In this document: positions 17,641 through 26,018 of the stretch, piece after piece
Layout of the letters: each line of letters opens with the position of its first letter
Position numbering within the stretch: position 1 is the stretch's first letter
NCBI RefSeq assembly: GCF_014652395.1
Contig: NZ_BMYS01000020.1
Coordinates: 1,646 to 53,907 of the forward strand
Length of the DNA stretch: 52,262 nt
Direction of reading: 5' to 3'
Origin: Advenella faeciporci
GTDB lineage: Bacteria; Pseudomonadota; Gammaproteobacteria; Burkholderiales; Burkholderiaceae_B
Notes under the pieces: generated by a model
What the model saw: the letters and a program-made list of their open reading frames with translations, nothing else
Database searches by the model: none
Told to the model about the DNA's origin: nothing
Position numbers and translations under genes: made by a program

Positions 17641-17699
17641 ATAAAAATGCCTTTTCTGCTGTCGTAAAAAAAATTATATATTTATATAATTTTATATTT

Positions 17700-18677
17700 T
17701 TATTTGTCGTTTGATATTTTAATTAAGTCATACATATTAAAAGATTTCATTCCATATTTTATATTTAAATTATTATATTCAATTAAAATTTCTTCAAGTA
17801 TTTTTAAGTTTTTATCAGTATTTTTCCCAAAGTTATGTGGATGCCACCATAAATGAAATATTTCATTGTTTTTTGCAGCATGTTGGAGGGATTTTTTAAT
17901 TCGTTTAGATCGATATTTTTCTAAAAAAGAGAGTTTTTCTGAGTAAGGTCTGAGTAAACGACTTGAAGGAAAATTATAAGGTTTAGTATGTTGACATGAT
18001 TCTAAAGTATAGGTTTGGTGTCCGACTAAATTAATATAAGTATCAAATAGTCTCCCTAGTCTTCGAAATAAATTCTGTCCACTATCTTCAGTTGATTTAT
18101 AGAACCAACTTTTTTCATTCCCTCGATATGCTTCTATTCCTACTTTCTCTAATTCATGCAGATACTCAGGATTCCATTGGTTTCGAGGGAAAATAATGCT
18201 TTTAATATCAATATTGTATTTTTCTGCTACTTTTAGAGCTGCATTGATATCCGCTTTGAAGGACTCTAATGATTGGCCTGGTTCCAGACAGTAATAATGT
18301 GAAAATGTATGCGTTGAAATTTCTTGATTTGGTGTCAAAAGTATTTTTTTTATTAAATCTGGTGCAAAATGAAATTTTGGATCAAGTATTTTATTTTTAT
18401 TTATATAATTATAAGAACATAAGTTTTTATTAATGTATTTTGGTTTATTTTTGGGCGAGTAATTTATGGCTTCATTAACATTATTACAAAAAAGTAAACC
18501 AACTGTTGACCATGTAGCATGAATTTTATATTTAGTGAAAAGGTCAAGGATTTTTGGTATGGCTTGCCATACACCAATAATATTTTCTTTATAACTTTCT
18601 AAACTTCGTTGGTCATGAACACCCCAGTATAATTCAAAGTCTATAGAAATTAATAGTGAACCATGGTTTATTTTCAT
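17700..18677 (-). CDS. Polysaccharide deacetylase (CE4/NodB-like) family protein
   Basis: A 325-residue NodB-homology protein. Motif 1 is in LISIDFELYWGVHD near the N-terminus, the metal-site region in STHTFSHYYC, and a C-terminal HLWWHPHNFG block carries the last conserved His. There is no signal peptide, so it probably acts on lipid-linked or nucleotide sugars in the cytoplasm. Strongly AT-rich codon use (many AAA, ATT, TTT) matches the genes upstream and sets the start of the AT-rich block. Confidence 0.8.
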   Translation of the reverse strand: MKINHGSLLISIDFELYWGVHDQRSLESYKENIIGVWQAIPKILDLFTKYKIHATWSTVGLLFCNNVNEAINYSPKNKPKYINKNLCSYNYINKNKILDPKFHFAPDLIKKILLTPNQEISTHTFSHYYCLEPGQSLESFKADINAALKVAEKYNIDIKSIIFPRNQWNPEYLHELEKVGIEAYRGNEKSWFYKSTEDSGQNLFRRLGRLFDTYINLVGHQTYTLESCQHTKPYNFPSSRLLRPYSEKLSFLEKYRSKRIKKSLQHAAKNNEIFHLWWHPHNFGKNTDKNLKILEEILIEYNNLNIKYGMKSFNMYDLIKISNDK

Positions 18678-18742
18678 TATTTAAAAAAAAGAATTGAAAA
18701 TTATTTAATAAAATAAAGGTTAGTGGTTTAATAGTTGTTAAT

Positions 18743-19901
18743 TTATAAATTTGCTCTTGTTTTATTTTTATTTGATTTTTTGTCAATTAATGAAATCAAG
18801 AGGAATATTAATATAGGAGCAAACATCCATTTCTGTCTAACAGCAATTCCTAAGTTTGATGTATTCATTGCAAGTACTATCCAGATCAAAATTGTATATA
18901 TCCATAGAAATGAACGGACTCCAGGTAATTCAACCTTTTCATTTTTGAAAATATTCTTACCACCTAATATTATTAGTAACAACATAATTATATTATCAAT
19001 TGATGCTAATAAAGAAGTTATATTATGCGCTTCAAAGGGTAAAGGTCTCGCAATATAGGTAAATAATTGCATAGGTAAGTTCATTGATGCAATATCTACA
19101 CACAGAGTCTGTGTCTTGGTAATAATTTTGTCTTTTATCAATATACTCGATAATATCATTTTTATTAGCGCCAGATTCAAGGCCAACATAATCAAGGGTG
19201 GTTGGTATTAATAAAATTGTTATCAGTAAAAATAAAAAACCAATAAAAATTCTTGGCAAGATATTTATCTTGGATTTAATTAAAATTCCAATTGCTAATG
19301 CCGCAACCATAATTGCAGCTACATGTGTTCTTACCAAAAACATGATAAAAAAGGAAAAAGTAATAAGCCATATTCTTTTATTTATATTTAAAGCTGCATA
19401 TAAAGCCATTCCAACAGCCAGAAAAGAAAGAGAGTCTTTACTTAGTCCAGCACTCCAAAAGCTTATGGATGGGAGAAAGACAAGTGTAGTACCAAGTAAT
19501 TGTATTATTGAGGATTTATCATATGTAACTATTTTTATGCTTTTATAAAATAAAAGTAATCCAATAGAACCAAAAATATTAAAAACTAAAAAAACTCCAA
19601 AAAAAGAAAGATTCAGACCAGATGAAAAAAAATGAGTGATATAAATAACAGCTTTAGTTCCCAAAGCAAATTCAAGATCAGAGTTAAAGGAACTGCTATA
19701 GTACATATAGGAGTCACTTATATAGAGTTTAGTATAACTAAAATTGATTATTGAAAATAATGTGTGCCAAAAATATATTAATATTCAAATTTTTTTTTTA
19801 ATTTTTAAGTTGTTACTTAATTTTATAGATAAAATTAATCCTGTAATGAAAACAAGTAGGGAACTAATAACATGCCATGGAGAAGAAAAAGTATCAAACA
19901 T
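18743..19901 (-). pseudogene. Disrupted Wzy/EpsG-like polysaccharide polymerase
   Basis: The true start appears to be the ATG at 19901, 13 bp after the GNAT stop. It gives MFDTFSSPWHVISSLLVF... then an in-frame TGA at 19787-19785 (codon 39). Coding sense continues in the same frame through WHTLFSIINF, MYYSSSFNSDLEFALG and many membrane helices until about 19110. There the frame must shift by one base to reach the matching C-terminal part (DIASMNLPMQLFTYIARPLP, four more helices, stop at 18743). Removing one base from the TGTGTGT run near 19100 restores SVVDIASM. Without that base the gene would be 386 codons, a normal length for the family. Two lesions imply a pseudogene, or sequencing error; the second site lies next to a perfect 7-bp inverted repeat (19100-19114). 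An intact polymerase gene is at 23301. Confidence 0.75.
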
Positions 19902-19914
19902 TTATATATGTAAA

Positions 19915-20979
19915 CTATACAGTATCAGAGTCGGAGTAAGTAATAAAGAAATCTGAATTTTTAATTTCTATATTTTTATTATTTGTTTTATAACCAAAAA
20001 ATAATTTTATTGGTTGCAATTTTCTTGATAGCTTTATAAATTTGGTTTTTTTATATGATTCAAATAGAAAATGATTGTCAGGTATCCAACCAAGGATGAC
20101 GTCTATTTTTTGATTAATCATTTCAATAACTGTTTGTTTTAGCAATACCTCAGCAGCTGATCTATGATTTGGGTTGCAAATTACATCCATAACATAACCA
20201 ATATTTCCATTGTGTTTTTTTTCAATTGTATAAATTGATTTACCAATTAAAATATTATCTTTGTAAATGGATAAGAATTTATATTTTTTGTTTGGTTTTT
20301 CTTTATATCTCCAATTCATGTATTTACTGTCACGCCAAATGGTAGTGTTTATTTCTGATGAAAATTTTTCCCATAAATTATCATAGTCTTCAGAAAAATC
20401 TTCATTTGAATTTATTAAATAATTTGATTTTTTGCTTAATTTTGAAATTGTTTTTTTTAAATAAAATTTAATTAATGTATTTTCAAGAAATACATTTTTT
20501 TTTGTTAGATATACTAGTGGAAATAATAAATTATTAATATAAATAACAAAAGGTGGGTATCCAAGTTTTTTCCAACCTAGTCTAGAGAAAAAAACAGGTC
20601 CGGAACTTTTATTAGGGAAACCATAAATGATGTTATGATCGCTTAAATTGCATTGTTCATAAACATCATTTGCTAATATTCCGAATAAACCTTTTCCTCT
20701 ATGATTTTGATCGGTTAATGTATCTAAGGATTGATATGCGAAACCCATAGAGGAATTAATTTTTGCTTTAATTTTAAAAACACTATATACGGCAGTATCA
20801 TTTTTATTCTCATCAACAGAAATAGAAGTTATACTGCCATGTTGAGGTCTTAGATATTGCCAAAGTAAATGATTTTCATCTTTTTCGTTACTGTTTTTTT
20901 TAAACAATTCCCCTATTCTATAAACTGATTCTTTACTATTTGTTCGATTAATTTCGTACTTAAATTTTTCTTTAGACAT
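19915..20979 (-). CDS. GNAT-family acyltransferase in polysaccharide cluster
   Basis: A 354-residue protein with a GNAT acetyl-CoA-binding motif HRGKGLFGILAND (93-105) after SLDTLTD, and a second GNAT-like half (VMDVICNPNHRSAAEVLLKQ). The tandem layout suggests an aminoacyl/acyl transferase that decorates a sugar of the repeat unit, for example N-acylation of an amino sugar. Very AT-rich. It lies 17 bp after the GT4 gene upstream and immediately before the broken polymerase. Confidence 0.72.
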   Translation of the reverse strand: MSKEKFKYEINRTNSKESVYRIGELFKKNSNEKDENHLLWQYLRPQHGSITSISVDENKNDTAVYSVFKIKAKINSSMGFAYQSLDTLTDQNHRGKGLFGILANDVYEQCNLSDHNIIYGFPNKSSGPVFFSRLGWKKLGYPPFVIYINNLLFPLVYLTKKNVFLENTLIKFYLKKTISKLSKKSNYLINSNEDFSEDYDNLWEKFSSEINTTIWRDSKYMNWRYKEKPNKKYKFLSIYKDNILIGKSIYTIEKKHNGNIGYVMDVICNPNHRSAAEVLLKQTVIEMINQKIDVILGWIPDNHFLFESYKKTKFIKLSRKLQPIKLFFGYKTNNKNIEIKNSDFFITYSDSDTV

Positions 20980-20996
20980 TTTGATGACTAGTATAT

Positions 20997-22094
20997 TTAA
21001 AATGAATTATTTTTATAAATTTCTTGGTATAGCTCTAAATGTTTTTTTGTTGAGGTTTCAATAGAATAAACATTTGAATACTTCATTCCATTCTTTGAAT
21101 GCTCAGAAATTTTCTCTGGGTTTTCAAAATATGAAACAATTGCGTCAGCCATTTTTTGTGCGTTATCAGGCTCAACTATAATACCATTTATACATGTATT
21201 TATAATTTCAGAGCAACCGCCAACATCAGTTACAATACAGGGTAACCCTGATATAGATGCTTCAATTAAGGAAATAGGCAAACCTTCCCAAGCTGATGTC
21301 ATAATAAAAATATCAAATTTTGACATGAGTTCTGGAATATTATTCTGATTACCTATTAAATGAATAGTTTTGCTTAGTTTTTTATTTTTAATATAATTTT
21401 TGAGATTTTCTAAATCTTTATTTGAGCCTTCTCCTGCAATTGATATTTTTATTTTATCTTGAATATTTAATGGTAATAATGCAATGCTATCAACCAATAA
21501 AAAATAATTTTTTTGTGGATGTATTCTTCCAACTGCTAAAAAATCTAAATTATTCTTAAATTTTCTTATTGATATATTTTTTGGAAACTTTTTTATGTTT
21601 ACACCATTCATAATTGTAGTGATTTTTTTTTGTGTGTAATTTCTTAAAGCATCACTACATATATTTGATATACCTATATATCTATTAATTAATTTATCAA
21701 AAAAAATGAAAATTATTTTTTTTGTTTGAAATTTTATATTGTGGTGTGTATATATTATTGGTTTTTTTGTTAGTAACCCAAATAATGTACCATAAAGAAA
21801 ATGTGAATGATAAATATCGATATTGGTTTCATTAATATATTTTTTTACTTTGAATATACCAATCCAAGGTTTTTTTCTTGATTCATATCCGATGAAGAAA
21901 TATTTTATATTGTTTTTTTCTAGTTCTTTTAAATAATTATCTTCAAAATCTTTATTTCTTCCAAAATCTTTAGCATAGCCCCAAAATCCAATGTGGAGTT
22001 CGTGTCCTTTATGTGTCATAGCAATTGCAAGATCTTTGACGTATACTTCGGCACCACCTGCACCAGGGCCTGTAATTAGTTGTAAAATTTTCAT
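20997..22094 (-). CDS. GT4-family glycosyltransferase
   Basis: 365 residues, GT-B fold. The start MKILQLITGPGAGGAEVYV is the glycine-rich acceptor-domain loop, and the donor-site block AWEGLPISLIEAS with conserved Glu residues is in the C-terminal half, followed by CIVTDVGG. Cytoplasmic-face enzyme adding one sugar of the repeat unit; specificity unknown. AT-rich like its neighbours. Confidence 0.85.
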   Translation of the reverse strand: MKILQLITGPGAGGAEVYVKDLAIAMTHKGHELHIGFWGYAKDFGRNKDFEDNYLKELEKNNIKYFFIGYESRKKPWIGIFKVKKYINETNIDIYHSHFLYGTLFGLLTKKPIIYTHHNIKFQTKKIIFIFFDKLINRYIGISNICSDALRNYTQKKITTIMNGVNIKKFPKNISIRKFKNNLDFLAVGRIHPQKNYFLLVDSIALLPLNIQDKIKISIAGEGSNKDLENLKNYIKNKKLSKTIHLIGNQNNIPELMSKFDIFIMTSAWEGLPISLIEASISGLPCIVTDVGGCSEIINTCINGIIVEPDNAQKMADAIVSYFENPEKISEHSKNGMKYSNVYSIETSTKKHLELYQEIYKNNSF

Positions 22095-22183
22095 TTAGAT
22101 AAGAAAATAATATTAGATAAAAAATAAGTTTTAATTAGACTTGAGTAAATTTTCATTGTAAAACATAGCATATATTTATGAAT

Positions 22184-23296
22184 TTATTTTGATGATACTT
22201 CTATTAATAATTTAATGTATTTTTCTATTGCTTTATCTACACTAAAAAAACTTGCTCTTTCTGATAGATTATACTGATTAGGGAAATTTAAAATTGACTC
22301 AATACTTGAAACTAGATCTTGAATATTATCGGGTTTTACCAACTTACCATATTTTCCATAATCTAATATTTCTCTAGGTCCACTAGGGCAGTCAACTGAA
22401 ACTACAGGAGTTCCAAGAACAATTGATTCAATTAGAACATTGGGAAATCCTTCATATTTTGAAGTAAGTAAAGTTAAGTTTGCATGTCGATAATAAGGTA
22501 TAACGTCAGTTTGAAATCCTTCAAAATCAATTCTATTTTTTAATCCTAATTGTTCAGCCTTCTGTTTTAGCTGAAACTTTAAACTACCTTCGCCAACAAA
22601 TTTAAGTCTTAGATTTTTATAGTTATTAGCAATTATCGAAAATGCCTCAATTGCAAGATGGAAAGCTTTCACCTCTTCTAATCGTCCTATACAAAGGATG
22701 TATGATATATTGGAGCTTTTATCTAAATCGTTTTGTTTTGCGAATTGTTCTATATATGAAGCAACCGGATTATGGATAACTACACTTCTCTCTTTTAAAG
22801 AAGGTAAAGAAGTTAGTAGATCTTTTTCCATCTCATAGGATTGATTGATGATACAATCTAATTTTTCCATAGGTATGCCAAAAATTCTTTTAATGAATAT
22901 CTGTTGTATAATTGATTTTTTTAATTTATTATTCTCACTGAATATACTAATATTTCTACCAATAACTTTTATATTTAAACGAAATATTTTTTTTAAAATT
23001 ATAATTAAATCGATTAATTCATATTTAAATACTAGTAAAATTTTAGGTTTGTATTTAAGTAAATAAAATAGTAAAGCTGGGGCTGCATATCGTGTGCGTT
23101 GTGCTTTTAAATCAATTAGGTTAACTTTATGTGAAAGTTTATCTATATAGTTTTTTTCATTAGTATGTAAGACTAACAAATCAACTTGCAAGCCACGTTC
23201 TGCTAAACCGTTAGCTATGTTAACACAAACAGCTTCGGCACCACCATTGGATATAGTACTAACAAAAAAAGTAACTTTATTTTTTTTAGTAAGCAT
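22184..23296 (-). CDS. GT4-family glycosyltransferase
   Basis: 370 residues, GT-B fold with the N-terminal loop TISNGGAEAVCVNIA, a linker LCIGRLEEVKAFHLAI and the donor-binding block KYEGFPNVLIESIVLG. It starts 4 bp after the Wzy-type gene. Likely adds a sugar in the same repeat unit as the neighbouring GT4; donor and acceptor cannot be read from sequence. Confidence 0.85.
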   Translation of the reverse strand: MLTKKNKVTFFVSTISNGGAEAVCVNIANGLAERGLQVDLLVLHTNEKNYIDKLSHKVNLIDLKAQRTRYAAPALLFYLLKYKPKILLVFKYELIDLIIILKKIFRLNIKVIGRNISIFSENNKLKKSIIQQIFIKRIFGIPMEKLDCIINQSYEMEKDLLTSLPSLKERSVVIHNPVASYIEQFAKQNDLDKSSNISYILCIGRLEEVKAFHLAIEAFSIIANNYKNLRLKFVGEGSLKFQLKQKAEQLGLKNRIDFEGFQTDVIPYYRHANLTLLTSKYEGFPNVLIESIVLGTPVVSVDCPSGPREILDYGKYGKLVKPDNIQDLVSSIESILNFPNQYNLSERASFFSVDKAIEKYIKLLIEVSSK

Positions 23297-23300
23297 AAAT

Positions 23301-24656
23301 TTAGATATTCCTTAATAGTTTTATAATGCCAATGTAAGTAAAGAATAAAAATAAAGTAAAAAAAATCAATGATGTATGTGTGGGTATTAAGTTTAAAATA
23401 CTTGATAAAGCTTCATAAAAAAAATAAGGTATACAGATTAGAAAATAATTTGTTTTTTTTGCATGTAACCACATTTTTTCAAGTATGCCTATTAAATAAA
23501 ATTTAATAAACCCAAAAAATATTGCCCCAATAAACGGGAAAAAATAGGCTGAGTAACCTGGTAATAGAGGTGGGATTGTACAATCACTCATTGAAAAATA
23601 TCTAGTATTTACACATGCTAAGCCTGAATCAACATAACCGTAGTATAAATCTTTTAATCCTATACTTTCTAATACTTTTACAGGAATAAATCCCCAAATA
23701 GAATAAACTATATCTTTAGGTATATAAGGACCATTTGTGAAAAAATTTGTTATTCCAGCTTGTATAGAGTACCATGCAAACGAAACATTGTTAAATATTG
23801 TACTAAAAAAACCATGATCTGCTTGATAGGTAGAAACTTTGTAGATGGTTTCTCCTTGAAAATATGCAGAAACAGAATGTCCAAAAGTTTTTCCATATAT
23901 TAATATAATATATGCTAAAAATATTAAAGGTATTAATTTGATAAAATTTTTTGGGCTTAGTTTATACCTGGCTATTATGAAAAATGGGATTATTAGTTGT
24001 TCCAACCACATTCCTCGACCAAAATTATTAAAATATGTAAATAGTAAAAGTATAATATATAGAACAATGAAAATATAATCAGTTTTTGTTTTTTTCTTTA
24101 ACAATATCCATGGTAGAAAAATAACTGAGTATAATGAAATTTTTGCTAAAGTTTTTAAAAAAAGATATTTTTGATTTTCGCCAAAACCATCTAAAAACCC
24201 TGATCTTGCGGCTGAGGCATTTATTAATGCAGTATCAAATCCTACCAGTTGAAAAAAAATAAAATATATTACTAAACCAAATAATATTAATCTATAAAAT
24301 AATTTACTTGGATTTATATAAGTTGCAATTGTATGAAAAAAATTTAATCCAACAGATTTGTTTTTTAAAGAAGCAGTATATCCTAAAAATGCAGATAAAC
24401 AATATAAGAGAATATGTAATGCTACTGCTAAACTAGGAGTGTTATTAATATTGAGAAAATATTGACTTGTTTCATTAGTAATAACTAAATCAAAATAAAT
24501 AAATATTGGATATATACATATTCCAATAACTAAAAACATAATTTCATTAAAAAAAACTAAAATTCCAAATTCACTTCTTTTGATTAGTATAAAAAGTAAA
24601 AATAAAATTGTTATAAGAGAAGTTGAATAAATAAGAACTAAAAGGAATTCTAACAT
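23301..24656 (-). CDS. wzy: O-antigen/capsule repeat-unit polymerase (Wzy-like)
   Basis: A 451-residue integral membrane protein with about 11-12 hydrophobic segments and a long periplasmic loop around residues 260-370 (with ARYKLSPKNF before it and a Cys-containing DSGLACVNTRYFSMSDCTIP segment in it). This is the layout of the oligosaccharide repeat-unit polymerase family, which has low sequence conservation. It should polymerise flipped repeat units in the periplasm. It is the only intact candidate polymerase here. Very AT-rich. Confidence 0.75.
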   Translation of the reverse strand: MLEFLLVLIYSTSLITILFLLFILIKRSEFGILVFFNEIMFLVIGICIYPIFIYFDLVITNETSQYFLNINNTPSLAVALHILLYCLSAFLGYTASLKNKSVGLNFFHTIATYINPSKLFYRLILFGLVIYFIFFQLVGFDTALINASAARSGFLDGFGENQKYLFLKTLAKISLYSVIFLPWILLKKKTKTDYIFIVLYIILLLFTYFNNFGRGMWLEQLIIPFFIIARYKLSPKNFIKLIPLIFLAYIILIYGKTFGHSVSAYFQGETIYKVSTYQADHGFFSTIFNNVSFAWYSIQAGITNFFTNGPYIPKDIVYSIWGFIPVKVLESIGLKDLYYGYVDSGLACVNTRYFSMSDCTIPPLLPGYSAYFFPFIGAIFFGFIKFYLIGILEKMWLHAKKTNYFLICIPYFFYEALSSILNLIPTHTSLIFFTLFLFFTYIGIIKLLRNI

Positions 24657-24748
24657 TGTTTATATGCCAAAGAAGTTTTATACTTCTTTTTAAAATTAAA
24701 TTTTATTTTTTTTAATACTGGTTGGTTTTTTTGAATAATCTATATTTT

Positions 24749-25747
24749 TTAGTATAAATAATTTTTTTTTGTTTTATTTTTAATTGAAATTTTTCTTAAT
24801 AAGAATTTAAAGTCAAGTGCAAGTATTACTATCAATAAATTTACTGAGGCAATTTTTGAAAAAAAACTATTTAGCATTTTTTTATTTTTTATATAAAAAT
24901 TTTTATATTCTTTTGCAAAAGGTTTTATGTCTATTGAGGTATTTTTATATAAAGAAAGCAAACTTCCAAAATAATTCTTTAATAATATATTTGCTTCAAA
25001 TATTAATTCTTCTTTATAAGTTGAATTATCCTTTACTAAGTCAAGAATTCTATCAACAAGCATTAAGCTGTTTTTTATTTTTAATGAGTTCATTTCACTT
25101 CGAGATAAAGAGTTGGAAACAAGAAATTGTGTGTGTAGTGTTTCTCCGACAAAAATTGCACTTTTGATGTTAACCAATGTTTTATACATGAAAAGTATAT
25201 CTTCGTTGTACTGCATATCTTCAGAAAATCTAATATTTTTATCTTCTATTATTTGTCTTCTAATAATATGCAGCCAAACACATAATGATCCTATGTTTGA
25301 AGTTTTTATAAAATCTGAAAATCCAGTTATTTTTTTTACTTCATGATTTTTTAAAGATTGCCTATATGAGATAATTTGGCTATTTTTTACTCTTTTTGTT
25401 CCAACTTGAATAATGTCTATTGTATCATTAAAATAAACTGATATTTTTTCAAAAAAATTTTTCTCAATATGGTCATCACTATCTAAAAAATAAATCCATT
25501 CTCCTCTCGCTAATTCAATACCTCTATTTCTGGCGGAACTAACACCATTGTTTTTTTGACATGTAAATATAATTCTTTCGTCTTTAGATGTAAATTCTTT
25601 ACAAATTTCCGAAGTTAAATCTGTAGAACCATCATCAACAAGAATTAGTTCAAAATCTTTATATGTTTGTTTAATAACACTTTGAATAGTTCTTGATATA
25701 TATTTATCAGAATTATATATGGGGATAATTATAGAGATTGTTGTCAT
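24749..25747 (-). CDS. GT2-family glycosyltransferase
   Basis: A 332-residue GT-A enzyme: ISIIIPIYNSDKYI start, DDGS at 38-41, the RGIELARGEWIYFLDSDD block near 75-93 with the metal-binding DSD, and an ETLHTQFLVSNSLSR region. The C-terminal ~60 residues are hydrophobic and basic, suggesting membrane association. First gene of the AT-rich block after wzc. Confidence 0.87.
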   Translation of the reverse strand: MTTISIIIPIYNSDKYISRTIQSVIKQTYKDFELILVDDGSTDLTSEICKEFTSKDERIIFTCQKNNGVSSARNRGIELARGEWIYFLDSDDHIEKNFFEKISVYFNDTIDIIQVGTKRVKNSQIISYRQSLKNHEVKKITGFSDFIKTSNIGSLCVWLHIIRRQIIEDKNIRFSEDMQYNEDILFMYKTLVNIKSAIFVGETLHTQFLVSNSLSRSEMNSLKIKNSLMLVDRILDLVKDNSTYKEELIFEANILLKNYFGSLLSLYKNTSIDIKPFAKEYKNFYIKNKKMLNSFFSKIASVNLLIVILALDFKFLLRKISIKNKTKKNYLY

Positions 25748-25941
25748 ATAATCTTTAAATAAATTTTAAAATTTAAGATGTTTAAGATTTAAGTGAGGAT
25801 TTCGCTCAAATGCCTAAAAATTTTGCATAAGAATTATATATTTTTAGTAAGGTTATCTTTATTTTCACTAGGAGTATGTGTTTAATAAGTCCTACTTTTA
25901 TATGTTTGAGTATTTTTTTTGTAATGTTATTTTTCGAGTAG

Positions 25942-25965
25942 ATAATCCTAATTAATAAGGATTAT
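25942..25965. promoter_or_regulatory. Hairpin in the wzc-GT2 intergenic region
   Basis: ATAATCCT (25942-25949) and AGGATTAT (25958-25965) form an inverted repeat with an 8-base loop, and AATAAGGATTATT is repeated directly (about 25955 and 25969). It lies in the 271-bp gap (25748-26018) that separates wza-wzb-wzc from the AT-rich glycosyltransferase block. There is no long U tract on the transcribed strand, so it is at best a weak attenuator or processing site. Nothing else is seen in the gap. Confidence 0.35.
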
Positions 25966-26018
25966 TCAATAAGGATTATTGTGCTTTTTCATGTGTTTTT
26001 GTGATAAATTACAGTTCT

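Noticed and set aside
19790-19799. Ten-base homopolymer in the broken polymerase gene as a phase-variation switch
   Set aside because: The frame is the same on both sides of the tract; the interruption there is a TGA three bases later, not a slip in the tract.
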